A DNA stretch of 64,000 nt from an uncultured Dysosmobacter sp. (lineage in GTDB: Bacteria > Bacillota > Clostridia > Oscillospirales > Oscillospiraceae), in the NCBI RefSeq assembly GCF_947631635.1, contig NZ_CANRMB010000011.1, positions 1-64,000 of the forward strand, read 5' to 3'. Positions 24,126 to 32,403 of this stretch are shown here, piece by piece (position 1 is the stretch's first letter; every line of letters begins with the position of its first letter). The position numbers were made by a program, and so were the translations under genes. The notes under the pieces were generated by a model, which did no database searches, was not told where the DNA came from, and saw only the letters and a program-made list of their open reading frames with translations.

Positions 24126-25127
24126 ATGGCATACGATGGAAAGCTCATGCGGCTGGCGCTCCAGCGGTTTGAAGCGGACAAACAGCAGCGGGAGGCCCGG
24201 TTTCAGGCGCAGCGGGAGACGGTGTTCCGCCGCCAGCCCCGTTTGAAAGAGGTGGACGCCGAGCTGCGGGCCACCATGAGCCGCATCATCTCCAGCGCCC
24301 TGCGCTACGGCACGGACCCCGCGCCGGCGGTGGAGGTCCTGCGGGAGGAGAATTTGCGCCTGCAGGCGGAAAAACGGGAATTGCTGCGCCAGATGGGGCT
24401 TCCCCAGGATTTCCTGGAGGAAAAGCCGGCCTGTGCGCTCTGCGGCGACACCGGATACCAGGGCGCGAGAGTCTGCCGCTGCCTGCGGAGCTATTACGCC
24501 CAGGAGCAGCAGAAGGAGCTCTCCCGGATGCTGGACCTGGGGAACCAGAGCTTTGACACCTTTTCCCTGGACTGGTACGCCGACCGCTTTGACACGGGAA
24601 ACGGCATGTCTCCCCGGGAGCATATGGAGACCGTTTACGAGGTGTGCGCGGAATTTGCCCACAGCTTTGGAAAGCGGCCTCAGAATCTGCTGCTGTTCGG
24701 CGCGCCGGGTCTTGGCAAGACCCACCTCTCCGCGGCCATCGCCCGGGAGGTCAGCAAGGACGGCTGGTCCGTGGTGTATGACACGGCGTCCCACGTGTTC
24801 ACGCAGTTTGAAAACCAGAAGTATGGACGGGACTCCGGCGGCGAGGCGGCCGCCCATGTGGAGCGGGTCCTGACCTGCGACCTGCTGATTCTGGATGACC
24901 TGGGTACGGAGGCAGGCGGTCCGGTGGTCTCCAGCGCGCTGTATCAGATCGTCAACACCCGCCTGATGGAGAAGCGCTCCACCATCATCAGCACGAACAT
25001 GATGCCGGGGGAGATCGCGCAGCGCTACTCCCCCCAGACCGCCTCCCGCATCGAAGGAGAGTACGCACTCCTGCCTTTCTTCGGGGAGGATATCCGCAAA
25101 TTGAAAAAGGGCACGAAACCCTTTTGA
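24126..25127 (+). CDS. dnaC: Helicase loader ATPase (DnaC/DnaI family)
   Basis: 333 residues. Residues 97-120 hold a Cys cluster CALCGDTGYQGARVCRC resembling the zinc-binding N-terminal domain of DnaI, which contacts the replicative helicase. The AAA+ domain follows: Walker A GAPGLGKTH (near 196-204), Walker B LLILDDLGTE (near 256-265) and sensor I STNM. It should load the replicative helicase with the DnaD-like protein encoded just upstream. The ATG at 24126 is chosen because the frame then matches the protein; the longer frame overlaps the dnaD-like gene. A perfect-palindrome terminator follows at 25241. Confidence 0.92.
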   Translation: MAYDGKLMRLALQRFEADKQQREARFQAQRETVFRRQPRLKEVDAELRATMSRIISSALRYGTDPAPAVEVLREENLRLQAEKRELLRQMGLPQDFLEEKPACALCGDTGYQGARVCRCLRSYYAQEQQKELSRMLDLGNQSFDTFSLDWYADRFDTGNGMSPREHMETVYEVCAEFAHSFGKRPQNLLLFGAPGLGKTHLSAAIAREVSKDGWSVVYDTASHVFTQFENQKYGRDSGGEAAAHVERVLTCDLLILDDLGTEAGGPVVSSALYQIVNTRLMEKRSTIISTNMMPGEIAQRYSPQTASRIEGEYALLPFFGEDIRKLKKGTKPF

Positions 25128-25240
25128 CAGGCCCTGCGAACTGCTTAAGGTCCATCGGAAATGAATACAAATAGCAATATAAATTATAAAAAATCCAATT
25201 TATTATCAAAAATGAGGGCTTTAGCTCACATGAGACCGGC

Positions 25241-25284
25241 AGCAGGCGGCGGAACACACCGGTGTGTTCCGCCGCCTGCTTTTA
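25241..25284. terminator. 40-bp perfect palindrome, bidirectional terminator
   Basis: Positions 25241-25280 form a perfect 20+20 palindrome (arm AGCAGGCGGCGGAACACACC) followed by TTT. It lies between the convergent dnaC-like and TVP38 genes and can stop transcription in both directions. Confidence 0.85.
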
Positions 25285-25285
25285 C

Positions 25286-25945
25286 TCAAGATACCGGCTC
25301 CGTCCGCCAAAACCGCCAGAGGCACAGGGACAGCGCTGTCAGCGCCGCCCCAATGCCCAGGGAAAGCCAAAACCGTGTTCCGCCGATCTCCCAGAGGGCG
25401 GCGCCCAGCAGCGTGGCGGAGACCACTCGGGGAAAGCTGCCCAAAAGTCCGCCGGACAGGTAGGCCCGCCAGGGGACGCCCGCCGCGCCCAGATACAGGC
25501 TCACCAGGTCGCCGGGGGAGACGCCGCCCAGCCGCAGCAGAAAGACGGTCCGGCCCGGATGGCGTGGGTCCGGCCGGACCAGATCCGCCAGTTGGGGATA
25601 CCGGGCGGCGACGGCGGCAAGGCCGCCCTGTTCCCGCTGCCCCAGGAGATAGGGAAGCGTCTGGACGATGGCAGCGCCGCAGAGATTCACGGCCAGCGCC
25701 GCCGGAAAGGGAAACAGCAGTCCCGACGCAGCCTCCAGCGCCGAGAGGGGAAAGGCCACGGACAGGCTCTTGACCGCGTACAGCGCCAGAAGAAAGCACA
25801 CGGTCACCCAGGCCTGTTGGGGGGACCGGGCGGCGATGGCCTCTGCGGTCAGCTGGCGGCGAAAGGCCCAGGCCCCGGCGGCGGTCAGGAGCAGGAGAAA
25901 AAGGGGCAGACATCCCCGCCATTTTTTCAAAAAACTCCCTCCCAC
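25286..25945 (-). CDS. TVP38/TMEM64 (VTT-domain) membrane protein
   Basis: 219 residues with about five or six membrane segments. The central part contains the VTT/SNARE-associated pattern: LSALEAASGLLFPFPAALAV, then a re-entrant-type loop FLLRLGGVSPGDLVSLYLGA, matching the conserved FLLR(L/F)....P.D..NY motif of DedA/TVP38 relatives. Members act as lipid scramblases or polyisoprenyl-phosphate transporters, so this may recycle a cell-wall lipid carrier. The second Asn-Tyr of the usual motif is Ser-Leu-Tyr here. It stands alone, with a terminator on its 3' side and a MITE-like element upstream. Confidence 0.8.
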   Translation of the reverse strand: MGGSFLKKWRGCLPLFLLLLTAAGAWAFRRQLTAEAIAARSPQQAWVTVCFLLALYAVKSLSVAFPLSALEAASGLLFPFPAALAVNLCGAAIVQTLPYLLGQREQGGLAAVAARYPQLADLVRPDPRHPGRTVFLLRLGGVSPGDLVSLYLGAAGVPWRAYLSGGLLGSFPRVVSATLLGAALWEIGGTRFWLSLGIGAALTALSLCLWRFWRTEPVS

Positions 25946-25957
25946 CTGTCGAGATCT

Positions 25958-26163
25958 GCGGATATAGTCAGCGCAGTTGAAAAAGAGCTTGTGCCCCTTT
26001 TCAACCGGCGAACCAATGGTCCGCCGTCGCGAAAAGCGCGCGTGCGTTTCCTATGAAGTCAGGCACAGAGGGCCGCATACGCAGCATGCAGCGCTGCACA
26101 GCAGCATTGCATGGAAAAGAATCCTCTGAATTCTTTTCAACTGTGCCGACTATAGTATGCGCA
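25958..26163. mobile_element. MITE-like element, about 206 bp
   Basis: The two ends match in inverted orientation over about 30 bases: TGCGGATATAGTCAGCGCAG at the left and, read on the minus strand from the right, TGCGCATACTATAGTCGGCA, both continuing into a shared CAGTTGAAAA core. There is no open frame with meaning inside. Size and long inverted ends fit a miniature inverted-repeat element. It sits in the upstream region shared by the TVP38 gene and ktrB. No certain target duplication is visible. Confidence 0.6.
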
Positions 26164-26293
26164 AAAGCGCGAAAAATGCGGCGGTCTTGAAGGGAATTTT
26201 ATAGAGGCGGAGATGTGCGGCTGCCATTTGGAGCGGCTGCGCCCGCACAGGCTGCGGAAACAGTAAACATCTGTTAATTTTTGTGTTCGATTG

Positions 26294-26322
26294 TTGCGTG
26301 ATATACGAAGAATGGCTATAAT
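26294..26322 (+). promoter_or_regulatory. ktrBA promoter
   Basis: TTGCGT (26294-26299), 17-base spacer, TATAAT (26317-26322), about 45 bases before the ktrB ATG. No c-di-AMP (ydaO-type) riboswitch could be recognised between the promoter and the gene; the leader is too short. Confidence 0.75.
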
Positions 26323-26366
26323 AGATATCATCTTGTTTTCATCAGCTGCTGATAAGGGAGGGGCCT

Positions 26367-27695
26367 ATGGCACGCCGCCGCTTTCAACTCAATGCCGTCC
26401 AGACACTGGCCGTCAGCTTTGCCTGCCTGATCTTCGCCGGCGCGATGCTGCTGTCTCTGCCCATCGCCTCCCGCGGCGGGCAGTCCCTGCCGTTTTTGGA
26501 CGCGCTGTTCACCTCGGCCTCCGCCTCCTGTGTCACAGGGCTGGTGCTGTATGATACCTATACACAGTTCACCCTCTTTGGGCAGGCCGTGCTGCTCCTG
26601 CTGATCCAGATCGGCGGACTCAGCTTTATGACCGTCTCGATTCTGGTGTCCATCCTGCTGCACCGGCGGATCGGCCTGCACCAGCGGTCCGTGCTGATGG
26701 ATACCATCGGCGCTTTGCAGATGGGCGGCGTGGTCCGCCTGACCCGCCGGGCCCTGACGGTCACCGCACTGTGCGAGGGCACCGGAGCCCTGCTGCTGTC
26801 CCTCTGGTTCTGCCCCCGGTACGGAGCGGGGCGGGGACTTTGGATGGCGCTGTTTCACGCGGTGTCGGCCTTCTGCAACGCGGGCTTTGACCTGCTGGGG
26901 ACCGGCAGCTCCCTGACCTCCGCGGCGGGGGATCCCCTGCTGAACATCGTCCTGATGGCGCTGATCATCGCAGGCGGACTGGGCTTTCTGGTCTGGGACG
27001 ATGTGATCGTCCACCGCTTTCACTTCCGGCGATACCGGCTCCACAGCAAGATCGTGCTGACGGCCACATCGGCCCTGTTTCTGGCGGGGACGCTGGCGTT
27101 TTATATCCTGGAGGGCGGTTCCGCGCAGGCGGGGCTGCCTGTGGGAGAGCGGCTGATGATGTCGGCCTTCCAGTCTGTGACCTGCCGGACGGCGGGTTTC
27201 AACACCATGGATCAGGCCGCCCTCAGCGAGAGCGGGACCCTGCTGACCATGATCCTGATGTTTATCGGCGCCGGCTCCGGTTCCACCGGCGGCGGCATCA
27301 AGGTGAACACCTTTGCCGTGCTGCTGCTCAGCGCCTTCGCACGGGCACGGCGGAAGGAGGACGTGAACCTCTTCCACCGGCGTCTGGATGAGGAGACGGT
27401 CCATAGGGCATTTTCCTCGGTCAGTCTGTATTTCATGGTCTGCCTGCTGGGATGCATGGTCCTGTGCACCCAGGGTGTCACGCTGGATGACGCGCTGTTT
27501 GAATCTGTCTCCGCCATCGGCACCGTGGGACTGACCCGGGGCATCACGGCAACGCTGCCAGAGGTCTCCAAGATCGCGGTCACCCTGCTGATGTTCGCGG
27601 GGCGGGTGGGCAGCATGTCGGTGGCAATGGCAGTCACCCGGGACCGGCCGCACCCCAAGTTGCGGAATATCCCGGAAAAGATTTTGATCGGTTGA
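26367..27695 (+). CDS. ktrB: Potassium uptake channel subunit KtrB/TrkH family
   Basis: 442 residues with the four-fold M1-pore-M2 layout of Trk/Ktr/HKT proteins. Filter-region phrases are visible: SASASCVTGLVL, FHAVSAFCNAGFDLL, TCRTAGFNTMD and SAIGTVGLTRG, each with the key filter glycine. GAGSGSTGGGIKVNTF in the third M2 is the flexible gate. It forms the membrane channel of a Na+-linked K+ importer regulated by KtrA, encoded 14 bp downstream. The final region includes the conserved AGRVGSMSVAMAV. Start ATG 26367 has GGGAGG upstream. Confidence 0.93.
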   Translation: MARRRFQLNAVQTLAVSFACLIFAGAMLLSLPIASRGGQSLPFLDALFTSASASCVTGLVLYDTYTQFTLFGQAVLLLLIQIGGLSFMTVSILVSILLHRRIGLHQRSVLMDTIGALQMGGVVRLTRRALTVTALCEGTGALLLSLWFCPRYGAGRGLWMALFHAVSAFCNAGFDLLGTGSSLTSAAGDPLLNIVLMALIIAGGLGFLVWDDVIVHRFHFRRYRLHSKIVLTATSALFLAGTLAFYILEGGSAQAGLPVGERLMMSAFQSVTCRTAGFNTMDQAALSESGTLLTMILMFIGAGSGSTGGGIKVNTFAVLLLSAFARARRKEDVNLFHRRLDEETVHRAFSSVSLYFMVCLLGCMVLCTQGVTLDDALFESVSAIGTVGLTRGITATLPEVSKIAVTLLMFAGRVGSMSVAMAVTRDRPHPKLRNIPEKILIG

Positions 27696-27709
27696 AAGGG
27701 GAGTAGGGC

Positions 27710-28360
27710 ATGAAATCCTTTTTGGTGATCGGCCTGGGCCGGTTCGGACAACACCTGTCGAAGAAGCTGGTGGACCTGGGCAACGAGGTGATGGTGATCG
27801 ACCAGGACGAGGAGCGGGTGGCCCGTCTGGCGGGCAGCGTGACCGCCTCCTGCGTGGGAGACTGCCAGGACGAGCATGTCCTGGAGGCGCTGGGGATCCG
27901 CAACTTTGACGTCTGCTTTGTCTGCGTGCGGGACGACTTTCAGTGCTCCCTGGAGGTCACTGCCACGCTGAAGGATCTGGGGGCCAAATGCGTGGTGGCC
28001 CGGGCGGACCGGGAGCGGCAGATTAAATTTCTGAAAAAGATCGGCGCGGATTATGTGATCCACACGGAGATGGACATGGCCCACCGGGTGGCCATGCGGT
28101 TCTCCGCCCGCAACGCCTTTGACTATTTTGAGCTGACGCCCAAATACGCGATCTTTGAAATGGAGATCCCCGAGGAGTGGGAGGGACGCACGGTCACCGA
28201 GGTGGATGTCCGCCGCCGCTACAATGTGAACATCCTGGGTATCAAACACGGGGACGAGGTGATCCCCCTGCTGGACCCCGGGTACCGCTTTCAGCCGGAT
28301 GTCCATCTGATCATTGCGGGAGACAAGGACGCGGGCCTTCGGCTGATGGATAAAGTGTGA
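27710..28360 (+). CDS. ktrA: Potassium uptake regulatory subunit KtrA (RCK domains)
   Basis: 216 residues. The N-terminal RCK_N Rossmann fold begins MKSFLVIGLGRFGQHLSKKL, with the nucleotide-binding GLGRFG, and continues VMVIDQDEERV (acidic end of strand 2) and DCQDEHVLEALG. The C-terminal RCK_C domain (about 135-216) can bind c-di-AMP in relatives. An octameric ring of KtrA gates KtrB according to ATP/ADP. It is coupled to ktrB by a 14-bp gap containing GGGGAG. A hairpin terminator follows at 28403. Confidence 0.93.
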   Translation: MKSFLVIGLGRFGQHLSKKLVDLGNEVMVIDQDEERVARLAGSVTASCVGDCQDEHVLEALGIRNFDVCFVCVRDDFQCSLEVTATLKDLGAKCVVARADRERQIKFLKKIGADYVIHTEMDMAHRVAMRFSARNAFDYFELTPKYAIFEMEIPEEWEGRTVTEVDVRRRYNVNILGIKHGDEVIPLLDPGYRFQPDVHLIIAGDKDAGLRLMDKV

Positions 28361-28400
28361 AAGCGCATTTCCCTGGGGCTTCCATCCTTTACGGAGGATA

Positions 28401-28441
28401 GCAAAACGGCCCGCCGGATCTTCCGGCGGGCCGTTTTCTGC
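28401..28441. terminator. Bidirectional terminator between ktrA and the VanW gene
   Basis: Arms of 15 bp (AAAACGGCCCGCCGG, 28403-28417, pairing with 28423-28437) and a five-base loop; T runs in both orientations. Confidence 0.85.
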
Positions 28442-28487
28442 TTAGAATTGTTATTTGTGATGATTTGGGGCCCGGTCACTTGTTGGC

Positions 28488-30311
28488 TTATGCGGCACTG
28501 TTCGAAAAATCCTCCGGCAATACGATGATGGGGGTGCTGGGCGTCTCCTCCACCGGCTCGTCAGGCTGGACGGGGACGGCCGGCTCATCGGGAGAGGCGG
28601 GGATGTCCCCGGGGCCGATCACGGGAGCGCTGGGCTCCGCGGCTTGGGCAGGGGCACGGAGGATGACCCGGTTCCGGGCCTTGTAATCACTGGTGTCCTC
28701 ATAGGCGCTGGAGATCAGATTGCCGTCTTTGTCATACAGATGGCGGTAGGTCCGCCACTTGGATCCGGTATAGGGCGTGGTCTTTACCTTTTCCACGCCG
28801 GGGGCAAGGGTGGGATCGTCCTCGTAGACCACCTCAAAGTTGGTGGTGGACAGCCTCTCGTGGGTCATTTTGGCGGTGACACCGGTGACATTGGTGCCCA
28901 GCAGCTTCACGGTCAGATAGCCGTTCTCATAGCTGGTAACGATCTTGATGGGATAGCCGGTGTTGTTGGTGAACTTGTAGTCCGGTCCGCCCCAGGAGAC
29001 AGTGGCGTCCATACCGGCGTCGATGTAGGAGGGGATATAGCGGTGGGCGTGCCGCTCGGTGATCTCCAGATTCCCGCGCAGGCAGGCCAGGTACAGGGTG
29101 GAGGAGGTCTGGCAGATGCCGCCGCCGATCTCGTCCACGGTCTCGCCCTTCACATAGGCGGGGGCGGGCTTGTAGCCGTTGGCAGCGGTCCGCTTACCCA
29201 CGACGCCATTGTAAGAGAACACGTCTCCCGTGTTCATAACATAGTCGTTGATGGTGGAGGCGGACAGCTTTACATTGCTCTTTCGGGCGGCGGTGCCGCC
29301 GACCTTTGTCCGGGCCTCGCCCAGCACATCCCGGAAGAGGACGGCCTTCAGCTGCTCGGCGGTGACAGAGGGATATTCGATAACGGCGGGCACCTCCACG
29401 GTCTCGCCGGGCTGGGCGGCATCCAGCGCCGCCTGGGCGGCGGCCACGTCGAATTCCGCGCCCACCTGCTCGGGGATGATGGAGTCTGTGGCGGCGTCAT
29501 ATCCGGCGTTCTTCACCTCACTGGACACCTCGTCATAGATCTCCTGCGCTGTCAAAGACCTGCCGGGCACGGCGGTATAGGAGGCTTTGAGAGAGAGGTC
29601 ACTCAGCCATTCCATCTCCCGGATAGCGGTTTTCAGAGCGGCCGCGTCGATCTGCAGGCCATCTTTGGCCACTTGAAATCGAATGGAATCCTCCGCGACG
29701 GTATAGGAGGTGTCCTGGGGCGCAATGGAGAGGGCCTGGGCCGCGGCCTCCGCGGCGGCGTCGGCCTTTGCCTCGTCCAGCGTCAGCATATTGCCGGCAT
29801 AATAGTTGCTGGACCGGATGGTCCGGCGGTGCCGGAGGTAGTCTTTGCCGGCACTGAGCAGGGAGGTGTTCCGCTGGGAGTCAAAAGCGCTTTGTGCCAG
29901 CGCCTGGGCGTCCAGTTCCATTCCGAGGTCCGAGAGGAGGACGGAGTAATGGGGCGGAGCACCCTCCTCGTCGGGGTCCTCCGGGTTGGAGAGAAATTCG
30001 TTGTCAGCGCTGTCCTCCGGCATATAGTAAATGAAGAGGTCCGTCTCGGGCAGGGCCTCCTGAAGCATCTGGGTGGCCTCTGTCACCGTCAGACCGCTGA
30101 CATCATGGCCCAAAACAGAGGTGCCGGGCCAAAAACGGTCCAAATGGAGGGCGTAAGCGCCCAGCCCTATATAAACCGCCAGACAGACCACCCCAAAGAG
30201 CCCCACGATTAAAAGGCCCCATTTTTTGCGGTGATGCTTCGCGGCATCCTCCTTTTGCAGCCGGGAGCCGCCCTTCTTCTGCACAATGGCTTCGTTCGTT
30301 GTCTGTTCCAT
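28488..30311 (-). CDS. VanW-family extracytoplasmic protein
   Basis: 607 residues. A basic cytoplasmic tail (about 1-30) and one membrane helix (about 31-54) lead to an outside region with repeated PG_binding_4-type modules (about 70-340), then the VanW domain (about 345-480) with VFSYNGVVGKRTAANGYKPA and GGGICQTSSTLYLACLRG. A G5-like stretch (VEKVKTTPYTGSKWRTYR) and a Pro-rich tail (about 555-600) finish it. VanW domains occur in vancomycin-resistance clusters, but most carriers in gut Firmicutes are of unknown envelope function; no other van gene is here. Start ATG 30311 has AGGAGG. Confidence 0.88.
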   Translation of the reverse strand: MEQTTNEAIVQKKGGSRLQKEDAAKHHRKKWGLLIVGLFGVVCLAVYIGLGAYALHLDRFWPGTSVLGHDVSGLTVTEATQMLQEALPETDLFIYYMPEDSADNEFLSNPEDPDEEGAPPHYSVLLSDLGMELDAQALAQSAFDSQRNTSLLSAGKDYLRHRRTIRSSNYYAGNMLTLDEAKADAAAEAAAQALSIAPQDTSYTVAEDSIRFQVAKDGLQIDAAALKTAIREMEWLSDLSLKASYTAVPGRSLTAQEIYDEVSSEVKNAGYDAATDSIIPEQVGAEFDVAAAQAALDAAQPGETVEVPAVIEYPSVTAEQLKAVLFRDVLGEARTKVGGTAARKSNVKLSASTINDYVMNTGDVFSYNGVVGKRTAANGYKPAPAYVKGETVDEIGGGICQTSSTLYLACLRGNLEITERHAHRYIPSYIDAGMDATVSWGGPDYKFTNNTGYPIKIVTSYENGYLTVKLLGTNVTGVTAKMTHERLSTTNFEVVYEDDPTLAPGVEKVKTTPYTGSKWRTYRHLYDKDGNLISSAYEDTSDYKARNRVILRAPAQAAEPSAPVIGPGDIPASPDEPAVPVQPDEPVEETPSTPIIVLPEDFSNSAA

Positions 30312-30376
30312 GAAGCCCTCCTGTTGTCACGATAGAATTCAAGACAGGCTGCACACACAAACAGCCTATTCTACTA

Positions 30377-30405
30377 AGTATATAGTTTAACACACTTATT
30401 TGGAA
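30377..30405 (-). promoter_or_regulatory. Possible VanW gene promoter
   Basis: Minus-strand TTCCAA (30400-30405), 17-base spacer, TATACT (30377-30382), about 65 bases upstream of the VanW start. The -35 is weak. Confidence 0.45.
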
Positions 30406-30468
30406 AAAGTGATTACAATCTCGTAACAACCACAGTTTTTTTCATGGAAGTCCCACACGGAAACGATG

Positions 30469-31266
30469 TCACGCCTGCCTGCGCCGCTGCTTGGGGATGC
30501 GGATGGTCAAAAGGATGTCCTCCTCCGTCTCCTCCCGGCCGCAGGCCGCGTCGATCCCAGCGTCCCGGATCAGCCGCAGACCCCGGTCCACGCTGTTGAG
30601 AAACAGCCGCACGTCCTTGATGATAAAGGTCCGCCGCCCCGCCGGGGGCGTGGACTGCAGGGCGGCCAGCCGCCGCTCGATGTACTGTTCGGCCTGGGCC
30701 ACGTTCAGATGGTGGTCCGCGATATACCGGACGGCGCGCAGGCGCTCCTGTTCGTCCTCCAGCCGCAGGAGGCACCGGGCATGGCGCTCGGTCAGCCCCT
30801 GGGATGTGAGGACCTCCCGGCAGGCAGGGGACAGCCGCAGGAGCCGCAGCTTGTTGGCCACCGCTGAGGGCGAGCGGCCCAGCTGGGCCGCGGCTTCCTC
30901 CTGTGTGACGCCGGACTGCCTCAGATAATCCGCGATGGCGGCGGCCTCTTCGAAATAGTGAAGGTCCCGCCGCTGTAAATTTTCCACCAGGGCCAGCAGG
31001 GCGGATTCCCTGTCGTCCGCCGAAGCCTCGATGCAGGGCACCGTCTCCAGTCCCACCAGCCTGGCCGCCCGAAGCCGCCGCTCTCCGGCGATCAGCTCCC
31101 AGCCATCCGGCATCCGCCGCACAGTCAGGGGCTGCAAAATGCCGTGGCGCCGGATCGACGACGCCAGCTCCCGCAGCCCAGCCTCCTCAAAGATCTGGCG
31201 GGGCTGCCTGGGATTGGGCCGGATCTCCGCCGCTGGTAGCCGCAGGACCCGTTTTTCCTCCTCCAT
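30469..31266 (-). CDS. noc: ParB paralogue, Noc-like nucleoid occlusion protein
   Basis: 265 residues from ATG 31266 (MEEEKRVLRL), with AAGGAGG upstream. ParB/Noc N-terminal domain (GERRLRAARLVGL, CTP site), helix-turn-helix GRSPSAVANKLRLLRL...LTERHARCLL, and a C-terminal dimer domain. Four HTH positions distinguish ParB (R,T,A,G in Caulobacter) from Noc (Q,K,K,R); here they read P,K,R,R, so three of four are Noc-like or conservative, whereas the parAB-linked ParB in this window keeps R and G at the ends. It is therefore expected to bind a Noc-type site rather than parS and to block division over the nucleoid. It lacks the obvious N-terminal amphipathic helix of B. subtilis Noc. Confidence 0.8.
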   Translation of the reverse strand: MEEEKRVLRLPAAEIRPNPRQPRQIFEEAGLRELASSIRRHGILQPLTVRRMPDGWELIAGERRLRAARLVGLETVPCIEASADDRESALLALVENLQRRDLHYFEEAAAIADYLRQSGVTQEEAAAQLGRSPSAVANKLRLLRLSPACREVLTSQGLTERHARCLLRLEDEQERLRAVRYIADHHLNVAQAEQYIERRLAALQSTPPAGRRTFIIKDVRLFLNSVDRGLRLIRDAGIDAACGREETEEDILLTIRIPKQRRRQA

Positions 31267-31350
31267 GGATCCGCCTCCTTCCAATTTTCTCCATTGTACA
31301 ATCTGTTTTCGGAGAAGTTGGATGGAATCTGTCGAAAGAAACTGGGAAAG

Positions 31351-31379
31351 AAAAAAGTGCGCGGCTTTTGCCGCGCACG
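31351..31379 (-). terminator. Terminator after the SBF transporter gene
   Basis: Nine-base arms GTGCGCGGC (31357-31365) and its complement (31370-31378), loop of four, followed on the minus strand by TTTTTT (31351-31356). Confidence 0.85.
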
Positions 31380-31385
31380 GAAGGG

Positions 31386-32369
31386 TCAGCTATTTGTCTG
31401 TTCCGCCTGCCCCGCGCGATAGGCTTTGCTTGCATTGGTGTTCATCAGGACCTTGGCGATCAGGGAGGTGGTGACCTGGAGAAAAATGGGCGTGAAGGCC
31501 ACGGGGAACATCACGTCGGCGGGGAAGTACTGGGAGGCCAGAACGGCTCCGGCGCTGATGTTCCGCATGCCGGTGTTCAGGCACATGGTCTGTATGGTAG
31601 GATAGTCCTGCTTCAGCAGCTTGCCGCTCCAGTATCCGGAGAGGAATCCCACCAGACACAGCAGGAACACCACCACCATGACCAGGACCAACGTCTTGTT
31701 CATATTCCGCAGGAAGGGGGCGCAGCCCGTGGCGTTGGAGAGGATGATGACCAGGAGCGCCGCCTTGGCAAAGGGGGACAGCACCGGCTTCACCCTGTGG
31801 GCCACACGGCCCTTGGTGGCTTGATAGAGAATCATGGCGATCAGAGCGGGGATGGCCACCATGACCAGCAGGTCCTTCATCATCCCCATGGTATCCATCT
31901 CCACCACAGAACCGAGAAGGACTCGCAGGGTCATTGGGATGACCACCGGAGAGGCCAGGGTATCCAACAGGACGATGGAGAGGCACAGCGAGGCATTGCC
32001 GCCGCACATGCCCACCCACATCAAAGACGCGACGCCGGTGGGGATGGCGTATTCCAGCACCAGTCCGGTGGTGAACAGGGGCGCGTCCGGGAACAGCAGA
32101 TTGCCCAGACACAGCGTCAGCACCGGCATCACGATGTGAAGCAGGACCAGCGTTATCAGGGCGGGCAGGGGATGCAGAAAGACTCTGCCCAGTTCCCGAA
32201 AGCCGCCGCCCAGGCTGTTGGCAAAGGTGGTGAAGGCAAAGAGCCCCACAACGATATGGCTCAGCGGCTCAAAGAAGTCTGGAAAGGCAACCCCCAGACA
32301 CACGCAGAACAGGACAAAGCAGGGGAAATATTTTCCCAGGAATTGGTCGATGTGATTGAGCTTTTGCAC
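31386..32369 (-). CDS. Bile acid:sodium symporter (SBF/BASS) family transporter
   Basis: About 327 residues with nine or ten hydrophobic segments. The crossed-helix motif phrases ATGVASLMWVGMCGGNASL-like (IPTGVASLMWVGMCGGNASL) and NTGMRNISAGAVLASQYF are the two conserved repeats of the family, and they carry the sodium-site Asn/Gln residues. Bacterial members move organic anions such as pantoate or bile acids; the substrate cannot be told. Start is likely GTG 32369 (VQKLNHIDQFLGKYFP) with GAGGGA upstream, matching family N-termini; an in-frame TTG at 32423 would overlap prmA. It lies 34 bp after prmA. Confidence 0.85.
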   Translation of the reverse strand: MQKLNHIDQFLGKYFPCFVLFCVCLGVAFPDFFEPLSHIVVGLFAFTTFANSLGGGFRELGRVFLHPLPALITLVLLHIVMPVLTLCLGNLLFPDAPLFTTGLVLEYAIPTGVASLMWVGMCGGNASLCLSIVLLDTLASPVVIPMTLRVLLGSVVEMDTMGMMKDLLVMVAIPALIAMILYQATKGRVAHRVKPVLSPFAKAALLVIILSNATGCAPFLRNMNKTLVLVMVVVFLLCLVGFLSGYWSGKLLKQDYPTIQTMCLNTGMRNISAGAVLASQYFPADVMFPVAFTPIFLQVTTSLIAKVLMNTNASKAYRAGQAEQTNS

Positions 32370-32403
32370 GGAAAGGTCCCTCGATTTCTGCGGCGCGGTC
32401 ACA

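Noticed and set aside
26170-26366. c-di-AMP (ydaO/yuaA) riboswitch before ktrB
   Set aside because: The promoter at 26294-26322 leaves only about 40 bases of leader, and the conserved riboswitch motifs are not seen.
28488-30311. Vancomycin resistance determinant
   Set aside because: VanW alone does not give resistance; vanA/B-type ligase, vanH, vanX and vanRS are absent.
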